Below, one piece after another: positions 35,741-47,950 of a stretch of DNA of 64,000 nt. The DNA is from Bemisia tabaci (lineage: Eukaryota > Arthropoda > Insecta > Hemiptera > Aleyrodidae), in the NCBI RefSeq assembly GCF_918797505.1, contig NC_092797.1:24565372-24629371 (forward strand), written 5' to 3'. The notes under the pieces are model-generated. The model was given only the letters and a program-made list of their open reading frames with translations, made no database searches and was not told where the DNA came from. Both the position numbers and the translations under genes were made by a program. How positions within the stretch are numbered: the stretch's first letter is position 1; every line of letters starts with the position of its first letter.

Positions 35741-36609
35741 CATAGTGATGTTTCGTCGGAAATGACTCCAATTTTCTCGCTTTAAAGGTGCTTTCATTTT
35801 TTGCAAAAAAGGCAATTTTCGCCGTCCCAGCGGAATCCAGCTCATAAAAATTATTGTACTCGTCAAATTTTGGAGAAAACTTGATGTAAAAAAGTTGGCG
35901 TATCGTCTCACTTTGATTAGACAACGGAACTGAAAATCGTTCATGACGGAGGGTGCTCGTAGAGAAAAATCTGGATTTAAAAGGTGCCGTCATAGCTGGC
36001 TGTCTTGAATCTCAACCTATCCGTGATAAACTTAGGGGGGTCGGCTTATCACATTATTTACCGAGGTAGAGGCTAGGTCCGCCTCGGCCAACTAAAACCG
36101 CGTTACTGCTCAGAGCTTCCCATTTGAGTTACGCGTTTTCAGCGACCCAGGGCCGAGGTGTTCCGGAGAGCCTCGCCGGAACCTCTTCCGGTGTTGGCGA
36201 CACTAAGCGCGTCGCACGTGAACGCTTCATCACGCTAACGAGCGAACCCAGCACGACACCCCGCGAGTCCTGGAACTTCTAAAGTTTGGTCTTCCACGGC
36301 TAAGTTTAGATCTACGACTCGTAAATGAACAGCGTCGAGTTTATTAGCATCCGAGCCTTGAGCCTCCTGCCCGATAAGAGCGCACCGTTATCCGGGCTCG
36401 TGCAAATGGGGGTATTCTATCCCTCGACGCTGCGGCCGTCAAAATGATGGCATAATGTGTGGTGGTAACCTTTAATTCAAACGGCGAAACGATAAGGTGA
36501 ACGGGAACGGCTTCGCAAGAGTGACGAGCCTGTAGCGCCAATTACGAGTGTGCCGCGGCCCAATCCCCTGCTTTTCAGCGTTTCTAGATCTGCAAGAAGC
36601 ATTACCAAT

Positions 36610-37218
36610 TTCTTCCTCTCCCATTTTCTCTTCTAATTCTTCTTCTTCCTCCTCTTCCTCCTCCTCTCCTTTTCTCCTTTTTTTTCTTCTTCTTCTTCCT
36701 CTTCCTCTTCTATTTCACTTCTACCTTCCTCCCCCTTCTCCTCCTCCTCTTCTTTTTCTTCTTTTTCTTCTTCTTCTTCTCTTCTTCCTCTTCCATTTCA
36801 CTTCTACCTTCCTCCTCCTCCTCCTCTTCTTTTTCTTCTTCCTATAATTATTCTTCTTTCTCTTCTACATCTTCCTCCTCCTCTTCTCCTTCTTCTTCCT
36901 CTCCCATTTCCTCTTCTACCCTCCTCCTCCTCCTCTTCTTTTGCTTCTTCTTCTTCCTATTATTATTCTTCTTTCTCTTCTACTTTATCTTCCTCCTCCT
37001 ACTCCTCCTCCTCTTCTTCCTCCTCCTCCTCATCCTCCTCCTCTTTTTCTTCTTCCTCTCTCATTTCCTCTCCTACCTTCCTCCTCCTTCTCCTCTTCTT
37101 CTTCTTCTTCCTCTCCCATTTCCTCTCCCACCTTCCTCCTCCTCCTCTTCTTCTCCTTCTTCCTATTATTATTCTTCCTCCTCTTCTTCTTGTGCTTCTC
37201 GTTCTGGTTTCTTCCTCA
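36610..37218. repeat. 600-bp polypyrimidine tract (left arm)
   Basis: The top strand is almost pure C/T built from TTC, TCC and CTCCTT blocks, with rare A or G. Such tracts can form triplex (H-DNA) and slip easily. It is the only place where the two palindrome arms differ in length: an 8-versus-7 T run near 36678-36685, offset by one base near 36780. Serine-, leucine- and phenylalanine-rich frames here are artefacts of composition. Confidence 0.95.
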
Positions 37219-40200
37219 CAGTGTACTTTCGGAAGTAAAAGCTCAGATTTGCCTCATGATGATTGATGACCAAGGAGATCAGCAATTATTGGAACCGAAT
37301 TAATTTTCGAAAACTTAATAACCGGCAAAGTGCTCACCCTGCCGCGCCATTTATCAGTCACCATTAGGTAAATCATATTCGATTTTTTGTTCAAAAAGTT
37401 GCCATCAACCATCACTAAGCAAAAATAAGCTTTTATCCCCGAATGCAATTTTTGCCTCACTCGATTACTCCGCTTAGATTTACATGCTTCACTTTTTTGT
37501 CTTCCCGATGACTTTTTGATTACTGCGATGCGCATTTCGGATCCCTCGCTTAATATATCTTCAGGCCCTCTCTTCATTATTGCGTTATTTACGCACGTCG
37601 TGCATGAGTTTACGAAACTATACGTACAAAATCATCGGGAACCCACAAAAAAGTCAAGCGAGCACATCAATGCACCCCGATAAAATGCAAACCAAAAATC
37701 TAATCCCTTAGATTTTGTGTTCAGGATTTCTAAAATATATTATCTCTAGCTCTAGCGTCATGTTCAGAATTTACCCACGATTTGACATCAGCGCGTTTAC
37801 ATAGCACGTGAATGAGTTTAAAATTATGTTCCCTGGAGTTCGCACCCGTGTAATCTAGGGCCTTTTTCAAACGGCCTCACCAACACGACGAAGCGAAGGG
37901 ACGGCCGCAGTCAAAGCCGAGACCTATAGGCCGGCGATTCACCGCCAGCCCGATTCTCTGATTGAGCCTGACTTATCGATTTCAATCAATTACTTCCCGC
38001 CTCCATTGCCTCTCACCTTGCCTCAATAAGCTTCTCCATCGCCTCCCCGCCTCCTTCGACCACGGGTTTCAATCGTGGCAATTCTATCATCTCGGCCAAT
38101 AAACCAACCTCCAGATCAGTCTAGATACTGCCGCGTTTTCATTTTACTAATAAATTGACCTGCAAACTACTATTCCAGGAGGAAATGTACGTGACTTCCT
38201 GTCGTTTGCGGTAATGGCATCAAAAAAATCAGTATAATGTCATGGGTATAACGTCGGCAAAGGTATACACTAAAAAATTGACCTTGAAATCAAGTTGACA
38301 TGGGACTAAAAATGGCTGCAAGCTGACAGTATATCAGTATATACGTGTTTCGAGAAATGCGGATAGAATCCACCCGAATTATGATTATTTATTCGATTGA
38401 ACTTCATTTCCTCATTCGAGAAACAGCGTATGTGCCGCTCATTTCCCCGTGTAGATAGGTGCTATGACTGATGAACCAAAAATAGTAGTTTTTATGTGCA
38501 AAATCTAGTTCAATATTATTATACCTCGGGTTGATTCCATCCGACTCTCGCTCAAATCAAGTAGGGAGACCATCTCCTTGTGGCCGTATTTAATCCGATG
38601 TCTACTTCATTCAAATGTACATTTTTTGAACATAATTGCGAGCAGTTGTGTACATCTTTATAATGATGTCAATGGAGGTTTTTAAGTTGTATTCTAATCC
38701 AACGGCGTTAAGCCCTGAACGTGGCACATAAACCCTGACTTTTTTTTAAACAAAATTAAAGTTTTTGAGCTAGTAATCCTCAGATTCTGAATTTTCTAAT
38801 GCGACATTTGCGGGTGTTTTTTTCGCCAAAAATGTCTCTTATAAGTTATGATAATTTCTCAATTTCGAGTTTTTTGGCGTTCAGGTCCTTTTTCACACCT
38901 AAATACACATATGCTTTACTCAAGACTTTTTAAGTGGCGTGAATCGGCAGAATCGAGGAAGATATTGAAATGGAGGCATGGCTTAACAAATGGAAATTTG
39001 AAAAAAAAACGGACCTCTGTCATGCGTGATAGCAAAAACACTATCGTCGAATGCATATAGAAACAGCTGTAGCTGTGAGGCATCAGGGGGTGTCATCTTG
39101 TCATTTGTCGGATATCGGATATCTGTCGGTTGCCCCATTAGATGCAGTCAGTCAAACTAACGCCCTCCTCTCCGCTGCGTATCGTACGCGTGGGGTTATT
39201 GCGATAGTTGCCACCCTTGTGAGACGGATAGGATCGAGCAGCCACGACATGACACGTCAGAAAAACATTTGTACCCATTAAATGCTATTTTGACCCCGAT
39301 ATCGGTCTTGACTTCGTCATGAGGGAAGACGCACCGTAGAATTGTAGAAGAGGGTGGAAGAATGTAACTGAGCAAGAAAGAGAGGTCGATCGGGTATATC
39401 TTTGAATCTTCGACATTTTAGTGGATTGCAGCAAACCCTTGTCTGTCTCGCTGTTTCTTCACCCCTAAATCTGATGTGAAGGATCTCAGGAATTGGTATA
39501 ATCGTGCTCCTTGTTTCGTAATTAATAAATTATTCATCAATCGTTATCTTAAAATATTATAAACCTTTTAAGAGCATCAACATATCAATCCATTTCTTTT
39601 CGTAGTATAGCTCGGTTCCCTCAGGTTTTATTACGTCTATTTTCAGTTTGAAGGAATGACGAGAATATTATTCCCTGCGTTAGGATTACCAATCAACGAT
39701 TTCAATTTTGAAAAAGGAAAAGAAAAAATCTTGTTAGTGTTTTTATCTACGTCTGTATTTGTTACTTTCTTTCCTGCGTATAAATATACAAAAATGGATA
39801 TCGACTAGCGAGACAGGTGTGCTGTATATTATAACATCAGAAAATATATGTACAAACGTCTATGCCTATCTGCCCCCTAATTGAATACGCGGCGATACTG
39901 TATTTGGACCGCGTGAGGCAAAAAGGAACCAAGCCATATCAGGTATCGCCAAATTCAATTGCGCACTTTAATTTTTTACATGAAAACGGTTGTGCGGATT
40001 TTTGTGCAAATTTCAGTGAATCTTCTGCATAGTACTAAGCGAATTTTCTATAATTTTCAAAGGAATCTGCTCAAATGTTCTCTATAACCTTAAATTGCTT
40101 CGTTAAATTTTGCAATAGCTGACGTGGATTGCGATTCCTTCTACTGACCGCGTGGCGCGGAAACGATTAATTTTGCAACAGCAGATAGTTTGATTCATCG

Positions 40201-40372
40201 GACATCGCGGGCGTTTCGGGAACGTAGGACCATGCATCTACCTACGCAAATTTTATCTCGAACGCGTAAATCCTCGGGTATCAATAACAAAGACACACCA
40301 GCGACAAGTGCAGCACTGCAATCGGGAATGATAGCTCCATCCAACCGGCCCGACGCGTTTTCGCAGCCGCCG

Positions 40373-40604
40373 CACAGTGGATCGAGTCGATAAGAGAGGT
40401 CGGACAAACTTTAGAAACTTTAAACGCTCATAACTCCGTAAATACAAAACTTTGAAGTTCTTAAAGTGATTCCATTGGTTTTCTCGTGAAATTTTCTTCT
40501 CAAAACACCCCTTGAAATATAAAATGTGACGTAATAAACATCAAAATTTGCAATTTGTGTTAAAATTTCATGTTCGACCTCTCTAATTGACTCGATCCAC
40601 TGTG
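40373..40604. mobile_element. Transib-type MITE (left arm)
   Basis: The 232-bp element starts CACAGTGGATCGAGTCGATA and ends with the complement, TAATTGACTCGATCCACTGTG without its first base; the inverted ends match at about 31 of 34 positions. CGCCG is duplicated exactly on both sides (40368-40372 and 40605-40609). Transib elements are known for CACWATG-like ends resembling the RAG signal heptamer CACAGTG and for 5-bp GC-rich duplications of the form CGNCG; both are visible. It has no coding capacity, so it would depend on a transposase elsewhere. Relatives: the mirror copy at 49108-49339, the spacer copy ending at 45036, and a solo end at 55246. Confidence 0.85.
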
Positions 40605-41025
40605 CGCCGTGGCATTTCTTTCGTCCGCGGCCCGCTTTATATCTAAATCATACATCATTTTTCAATTAATCTCGGGACATAAACCGGTGGTCGGTGTTTT
40701 ACGCAGGGACAGTCGCCTCCATCAATTGATAATGAATGCATAATGAGGTTTGCAGGCGCCCATGCCAGACTTGTTCGGATAAAATCCCCCATCCTGAGCT
40801 TGGAAGATGCAGGTTCGAGCCCCCCGCACCCCACATCGGGGGAACGAATGTTTCACGGTATCAGCGCAATATCTCATTCTAGTTTTCTCGGATGTGGTGT
40901 CAATAATTAGGTGTGGTTAGATGACAATGATTACGCAGCTGAATATTTTAAGTGTGAGACGGTTTAATATGCTTATCGAAGGTTGAGGGGAGTTAGGGGA
41001 TCAAATACTTATATAATATTGCTTT

Positions 41026-41221
41026 CTCTGGAAAAAAGTCTCTTGGATCCGGAGTCCAGACTCTTAGAAAATTCGACAAGAAAAACATACTCTTGACTCA
41101 CGCGGATTTCTGCTTGAATTCCCTTCTTGGATTCCCTCATTTACATTCTAGCATAGAGTATTTTTTCTTGTCAAATTTTCTAGAGTCTAGACTCTGGATC
41201 CAAAAGAATCTTTTTCCAGTG
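41026..41221. mobile_element. Foldback MITE, CACTGGAAAAAA family (left arm)
   Basis: CTCTGGAAAAAAGTCTCTTG, then GATCCGGAGTCCAGACTCTT, at the left pairs with AGAGTCTAGACTCTGGATCC, then AAAAGAATCTTTTTCCAGTG, at the right. GACAAGAAAAA and TTTTTCTTGTC lie inside. Inverted arms of about 75 bp surround a loop of about 50 bp. Non-coding. Confidence 0.8.
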
Positions 41222-41487
41222 TCGAATGGTTCAACGAAAGTTCTTCTCAAGGTATTACATCGGCAGATTTGATCCATTTATTTAGAATGACCCCATCCCA
41301 TCTCCCTCGCCTAAAGTTTAAGAAACTATGGTGAAAATAAGGCGAACAAATAAAAGGCGGGTAAAGTAACGAGGGAGACTCAATTTCGGAAATCTGTGCG
41401 TAACGGCAAAGACGGCAGACAGCTTCATCGTTTTCGATACGTCAAACGGATAAGATTGTATCGATATCGATTGGTTCAACATGTAGC

Positions 41488-41761
41488 CAGGGTGTTTGCA
41501 AGTCCGGAATTAGTACTGATTTTTTAAGGGCGGTCCGGAAGCACTGAAAAAGTGCGGAAATTCCAAAAAAAGGTCCGGAATTTTTTTTATCATTTTTGTT
41601 GCTATTTCAAATTTTTGAAATTTTTCGAATTTCGTGAAATGGAGGTACTGAAAAAGTACGGAATTTTTCTGTTGGAGGAGGTACTGAATTTCTCGAGAAT
41701 GTACTGAAAAAGCACTGTAAAAGTACTTATTTTTGACCAGCCTGTTCTAGTAGACACCCTG
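41488..41761. mobile_element. CAGGGTGT element, hAT-like ends (left arm)
   Basis: The 274-bp element starts CAGGGTGTTTGCAAGTCCGG and ends TCTAGTAGACACCCTG. The ends are inverted over about 8 bp and fit hAT-type CAGGG termini. Inside are repeated TACTGAAAAAGTACGGAA-type words. The 8-bp flanks do not match, so a target duplication is not supported. A truncated relative is at 1934. Confidence 0.65.
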
Positions 41762-44110
41762 ATAGCCTCAAAAGTCAATTAAGTATTCTGAGGGAACATA
41801 GATTTTTTATTCTTACGAGAATAAAACGGCAATGAAAAGTGAAATTGTTAGGAATTTTTACATTTATAGCTTTCCTACTTAAATCCAAAAATTTTCGTTT
41901 GAGGTTTTGTTATATTGTTTTGAACCAAACGATACATCGAACCACTATCGAATACGATCTACTTCTAATGTGTATCTCCGTTGCCCGGAGTTTTTCTCGC
42001 CCCAGCTCAAACCCTTGGTATGGGGTGCGGGTTCGTATCCTGGCGGAAGTGCAAATCGCCGCCGCCAACGTGCGCGTATAGAAGTTGGAGTCAAGCGCGC
42101 CCGGGCGGGCGGGCGGTGCAAGAGAGATGGATATCTCGCACGTCGTTATCCATCTGTGACGTCGACGTCGCGTCGTCGTGTCGTTTTCGAGTCAATGGAC
42201 GGCGGCGCTCGCTCCGAACATGAGTGACACGGGCCGAACAGCTGGTTTCCAGTGGGTGACACTGATTTGTGGCTTTCGCCCGACGTCAACTTTATCCGTG
42301 ACGCCGACTGTCCATCACTAATCTTCGTGTTCGGCACCGTTATACGTCACGCGTCACCCTAACTCAACGTCGAATCGTGTTTGCCGGCTTGCAGTGCCTA
42401 CCTTGGCGAGGGTTTTCCGTGTATGTTTTGCGACCAATGTTAAAAGGGCCCCAATCAGGTGAAACAGAGGATTTACAAAGTTTCTACCGTCCGCAAAACC
42501 TGGACAATATATCAGGAAATTTGATATCATCAGGAAAAAACAGGAACATATCAGAAAAATTGGTCCTAGATCAGGCAATTCTGAAGGCGTTAAGTATATA
42601 GAATACAGCGCATTCGATAGTGAAACATTTGATCCAATTCATGAATATTTGTATGTTGGCTTCCAAAATCAAATGAGTGTCAATGTGTTCCGCGTCAAAA
42701 ATCAGGAAATTTCATTAAAATATCAGGACAATATCAGGAAAATCCAAAAGGAAATTTTGGTAGCTGCCCTGTTTTAGAAATGTGAGGGAAAAAAAGCCAG
42801 ATGATTAAATTCAGGGGAAAAATGTGTTCACGGAAATGAAAAATTGTTGCGTTCTATCACATACTTCAGCCTTCCTCTCAGACGCCGGATTGAAGAAACT
42901 TGAAATTCTGCATCTCGTGCTGCCTCGAAAGCAGGAATGGCTTCTCTGCTATCAAATGCCTCGACTTTCTTGCAATTTTTTTAACATTTCCTTTTTTTAA
43001 AAAAAAAATGTATCTTTGTCAAAAATTGTTTAACCATGCCTGTTGGTATGCATTATAAAATATATCTTTACTATCGAATTGAGCTAGTATTACACAACTC
43101 TTTATACTCTCGAATAATTCAATCAAGAAAGCATTTGGTAACCGGAGGGCGAGCATGTACTGTTGTTGTTTTAGGAGTGATTCAGGGCTTTGGGGGTCCT
43201 TCGAAAGCCCAGGAGGGCTTATTTTCAAACATATCACATTACGCTGCAAAAAGTCTCTGAAGCCTCGCGACGGAGGCGTTGTAACGCGATTAGAAATTAA
43301 TGACTGCTAAATCGTATTCACCTGCAGGGGGCTCGTCCGTAAATTGAGGGTCATACGTGGGGATCAAGGGTGGCGGCAAGCGGGCGGGGAGGGGAAAGCC
43401 CCTTCAAAGATTAAAGAACATTGCCAAGTTTCCAGGTTTACAAAAATGAATGTGCAAAGGAGCGGATTCAAAATGAGCCATCGAGTCGGAAAGATGAATG
43501 AAAAACACTATTATATGGTTTCTCGTTTTTTTTTCATCAAGGTGTCATGTAATAGGGGAAGGGTCTAGCTGAATTTTTGGCTGAAATCGAGGATTGCAAT
43601 CGAATACAATTCATTCGAGGATTTTGAGGACAAAAATCCTGATCGTTATGAGAGCCGTAAACGGAGCATGTAGGATCGTGTAAAAAAAAGTCACTAAAAT
43701 TTACAATAGTTAACCAAAATGGAAAGAAAAAACACAGATAAAATAGGCAGCCAAGGCTGAAGCTAAGATCTGAAAGTTATGTATAAAGGCCTGTTATGTT
43801 TCGGGACTCTAACAACTCCATTTTCAATCGGGAAAGAAGAAATTTAAAAAAAAAAAAATAATAATAATAAACCCGCTAATATCACAGTTTTGTGGTGAAC
43901 ATAAAAACCTATCAGTGAATAATACAGAACTTTCCATCAAAATTACCAAATGTTGTATAACTAGGCAATAGATCCATTGTCCCAATTGAATTTAAAATCA
44001 CAGTCAATATTTTTTGGTTATCTGCAGATACCTTTGAAGTTATTGTATGGAACAAATGTCCGGTATTCTGCACCAAAATTACCTTCGTTGTACTTCTTTT
44101 CAGTATATTA

Positions 44111-44370
44111 CCCGGAGAAAAAACGTTCATATATGACTTATGTGGCACTAAATTTATCAGTCTAGCTAACTGAAGTTTTCAGTAACGATACTCAGTTCAG
44201 GTAACCGAAGTCTTTGTTAGCAGTGCACGGACTTTTTTTGCGAAAGACTTCGTTGCTCTGAAATTATATTCGGTTTCTAGAGCTCAAAACTTCGGTTATC
44301 TAAACCGAAACCTTTACTTTCTCTCACGAGTCGAAGTTTAGTCCTTGTAACCGAAGTTTTTTTCTCAGTG
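44111..44370. mobile_element. TTCGG-rich hairpin element at inner edge (left arm)
   Basis: It runs from CCCGGAGAAAAAACGTTCAT to GTAACCGAAGTTTTTTTCTC, then AGTG. The body alternates ACCGAAG and CTTCGGTT words. It belongs to the CACGGAG/CACTGAG group and ends 34 bp before the inner edge of the palindrome arm. Confidence 0.6.
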
Positions 44371-44404
44371 AGAGCACCCAACTTCAACGTGGCAAGTCTG
44401 TCGG

Positions 44405-45036
44405 AAACTAATAGTAGTTTCTTCGTGAAATTTTCTTCAAAAAGCACCCCTTGAAGTTTAAAATGTGACGAGATAAAAATAAAAATTTGCAGTTTTTGTC
44501 AAAAATTTCGTGTCCGACCTCCCTGATGGAGATGTTAGATGCGTGAGGAATTTGCGATTTGACTGTTGATTCCTATGTTGAAGTTCGCGAGAAACACGAT
44601 GGTGCCACTGGTTTTCTCTGAAATCAACTTTCAAGCTTAAAAAAAGCTCTCAAGTTGAGGGCAAAATGAAGGGGATACCCCACGCTATCCTGAGAGTCCA
44701 CCTGTACATCAAGACAATCCTCTCCATGCAAAGATAGTTGACAGAGCTGCCACTTTATTTGGGGACTCCAAAACTGAAAACACGGCATCACTGCTTATGT
44801 ATTTGCTCCCTATCTTGCATGGAGAATTCGTCTTGATGTAGAGGTGGACTCTCAGGATAGCGTGGGATATTCCCTCCATTTTGGCCTCAACTTGAGAGCT
44901 TTTTTTGAGCTTGGGAGTTGATTTCAGAGAAAACCAGTGGCACCATCGTATTTTTCGCGAACTATTACAAAAGAATCACCAGTCAAATCGCAAATTCCTC
45001 ACACATGCAACATCTCCATTGACTCGATCCACTGTG
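44405..45036. mobile_element. Truncated Transib-family element at palindrome centre
   Basis: 44420-44525 matches 40480-40590 of the arm element (CGTGAAATTTTCTTC, CACCCCTTGAA, AAAATGTGACG, CCGACCTC). The right terminus is TTGACTCGATCCACTGTG, followed by CGACG, which fits the CGNCG target rule. The left terminus and first 100 bp or so are missing, cut off near the inner edge of the left arm. A hairpin unit (44526-45019) sits just inside the right terminus. Confidence 0.78.
44526..45019. repeat. 494-bp hairpin nested in the central element
   Basis: ATGGAGATG at 44526 pairs with CATCTCCAT ending at 45019, and the pairing runs inward for about 210 bp with small mismatches. Examples are CACGCTATCCTGAGAGTCCA at 44681 with its complement ending at 44864, and CCATGCAAAGATAG with CTATCTTGCATGG. 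The loop is about 70 bp. Its axis (about 44,772) differs from that of the giant palindrome. Confidence 0.88.
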
Positions 45037-45341
45037 CGACGGTTAACGCCTACAAGTGCGAGCTCTGAATTTATCGGCGCGACTGCTGCCGCGAAGAGCA
45101 CGGGGCAGGTACGTTACGATAATGGACGAAATTGCATCTAATTTACTCCTCCCTAATTGACTATTTAAGTACTACGGCGTCCAATTAATGGAGAGGTCTC
45201 TGGGAAAATTACCCTAATATCTACAAATAGTCGACCCTCCTTCCAATTCCACTAATTTTTTACGATAACTTCCATACGGATGTCCCGCGTTAACCCCTTA
45301 CCAACCACCGACAGACTTGCCACGTTGAAGTTGGGTGCTCT

Positions 45342-45601
45342 CACTGAGAAAAAAACTTCGGTTACAAGGACTAAACTTCGACTCGTGAGAGAAAGTAAAG
45401 GTTTCGGTTTAGATAACCGAAGTTTTGAGCTCTAGAAACCGAATATAATTTCAGAGCAACGAAGTCTTTCGCAAAAAAAGTCCGTGCACTGCTAACAAAG
45501 ACTTCGGTTACCTGAACTGAGTATCGTTACTGAAAACTTCAGTTAGCTAGACTGATAAATTTAGTGCCACATAAGTCATATATGAACGTTTTTTCTCCGG
45601 G
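45342..45601. mobile_element. TTCGG-rich hairpin element (right arm)
   Basis: Mirror copy of the element at 44111-44370, starting CACTGAGAAAAAAACTTCGG. Confidence 0.6.
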
Positions 45602-47950
45602 TAATATACTGAAAAGAAGTACAACGAAGGTAATTTTGGTGCAGAATACCGGACATTTGTTCCATACAATAACTTCAAAGGTATCTGCAGATAACCAAAA
45701 AATATTGACTGTGATTTTAAATTCAATTGGGACAATGGATCTATTGCCTAGTTATACAACATTTGGTAATTTTGATGGAAAGTTCTGTATTATTCACTGA
45801 TAGGTTTTTATGTTCACCACAAAACTGTGATATTAGCGGGTTTATTATTATTATTTTTTTTTTTTTAAATTTCTTCTTTCCCGATTGAAAATGGAGTTGT
45901 TAGAGTCCCGAAACATAACAGGCCTTTATACATAACTTTCAGATCTTAGCTTCAGCCTTGGCTGCCTATTTTATCTGTGTTTTTTCTTTCCATTTTGGTT
46001 AACTATTGTAAATTTTAGTGACTTTTTTTTACACGATCCTACATGCTCCGTTTACGGCTCTCATAACGATCAGGATTTTTGTCCTCAAAATCCTCGAATG
46101 AATTGTATTCGATTGCAATCCTCGATTTCAGCCAAAAATTCAGCTAGACCCTTCCCCTATTACATGACACCTTGATGAAAAAAAAACGAGAAACCATATA
46201 ATAGTGTTTTTCATTCATCTTTCCGACTCGATGGCTCATTTTGAATCCGCTCCTTTGCACATTCATTTTTGTAAACCTGGAAACTTGGCAATGTTCTTTA
46301 ATCTTTGAAGGGGCTTTCCCCTCCCCGCCCGCTTGCCGCCACCCTTGATCCCCACGTATGACCCTCAATTTACGGACGAGCCCCCTGCAGGTGAATACGA
46401 TTTAGCAGTCATTAATTTCTAATCGCGTTACAACGCCTCCGTCGCGAGGCTTCAGAGACTTTTTGCAGCGTAATGTGATATGTTTGAAAATAAGCCCTCC
46501 TGGGCTTTCGAAGGACCCCCAAAGCCCTGAATCACTCCTAAAACAACAACAGTACATGCTCGCCCTCCGGTTACCAAATGCTTTCTTGATTGAATTATTC
46601 GAGAGTATAAAGAGTTGTGTAATACTAGCTCAATTCGATAGTAAAGATATATTTTATAATGCATACCAACAGGCATGGTTAAACAATTTTTGACAAAGAT
46701 ACATTTTTTTTTTAAAAAAAGGAAATGTTAAAAAAATTGCAAGAAAGTCGAGGCATTTGATAGCAGAGAAGCCATTCCTGCTTTCGAGGCAGCACGAGAT
46801 GCAGAATTTCAAGTTTCTTCAATCCGGCGTCTGAGAGGAAGGCTGAAGTATGTGATAGAACGCAACAATTTTTCATTTCCGTGAACACATTTTTCCCCTG
46901 AATTTAATCATCTGGCTTTTTTTCCCTCACATTTCTAAAACAGGGCAGCTACCAAAATTTCCTTTTGGATTTTCCTGATATTGTCCTGATATTTTAATGA
47001 AATTTCCTGATTTTTGACGCGGAACACATTGACACTCATTTGATTTTGGAAGCCAACATACAAATATTCATGAATTGGATCAAATGTTTCACTATCGAAT
47101 GCGCTGTATTCTATATACTTAACGCCTTCAGAATTGCCTGATCTAGGACCAATTTTTCTGATATGTTCCTGTTTTTTCCTGATGATATCAAATTTCCTGA
47201 TATATTGTCCAGGTTTTGCGGACGGTAGAAACTTTGTAAATCCTCTGTTTCACCTGATTGGGGCCCTTTTAACATTGGTCGCAAAACATACACGGAAAAC
47301 CCTCGCCAAGGTAGGCACTGCAAGCCGGCAAACACGATTCGACGTTGAGTTAGGGTGACGCGTGACGTATAACGGTGCCGAACACGAAGATTAGTGATGG
47401 ACAGTCGGCGTCACGGATAAAGTTGACGTCGGGCGAAAGCCACAAATCAGTGTCACCCACTGGAAACCAGCTGTTCGGCCCGTGTCACTCATGTTCGGAG
47501 CGAGCGCCGCCGTCCATTGACTCGAAAACGACACGACGACGCGACGTCGACGTCACAGATGGATAACGACGTGCGAGATATCCATCTCTCTTGCACCGCC
47601 CGCCCGCCCGGGCGCGCTTGACTCCAACTTCTATACGCGCACGTTGGCGGCGGCGATTTGCACTTCCGCCAGGATACGAACCCGCACCCCATACCAAGGG
47701 TTTGAGCTGGGGCGAGAAAAACTCCGGGCAACGGAGATACACATTAGAAGTAGATCGTATTCGATAGTGGTTCGATGTATCGTTTGGTTCAAAACAATAT
47801 AACAAAACCTCAAACGAAAATTTTTGGATTTAAGTAGGAAAGCTATAAATGTAAAAATTCCTAACAATTTCACTTTTCATTGCCGTTTTATTCTCGTAAG
47901 AATAAAAAATCTATGTTCCCTCAGAATACTTAATTGACTTTTGAGGCTAT

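Larger units (their letters stand above)
35741..44404 (+). repeat. Giant palindrome, left arm (8,664 bp)
   Basis: Every stretch I compared reads in reverse complement in 45308-53971, with position x pairing to 89,712 - x throughout. The outer edge lies at CATAGTGATG (35741), where the match to CATCACTATG ends. The inner edge lies at AAGTCTGTCGG (44404). Differences seen by eye: 35977 T versus C, 35983 G versus A, 37779 G versus A, 38748 A versus C (each given as left base versus the right arm read in reverse complement), and two compensating length changes in the pyrimidine tract. The arm carries a pyrimidine tract and four small elements, but no gene I recognise. All frames in it recur mirrored in the other arm. 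Confidence 0.97.
44405..45307. other. Palindrome spacer, 903 bp
   Basis: This asymmetric sequence separates the two arms. Its left 632 bp are a truncated Transib-family element carrying a hairpin insertion. Its right 266 bp (45042-45307) are unique sequence with no recognisable feature. No part of it repeats on the other side of the palindrome axis (44856). Confidence 0.93.

Noticed and set aside
36941..37303. Leu/Pro/Ser-rich 120-codon frame
   Set aside because: It is a translation of the polypyrimidine tract.
40780..40850. Possible tRNA with B-box-like GGTTCGAGCCC (and mirror near 48862-48932)
   Set aside because: No A box, anticodon stem or acceptor pairing could be built around it.
42440..42776. 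hAT-like end (CAGGGCAGCTACC on the minus strand) with repeated ATATCAGGAAAT words
   Set aside because: Only one end could be recognised and no partner end or duplication was found, so no element was called.
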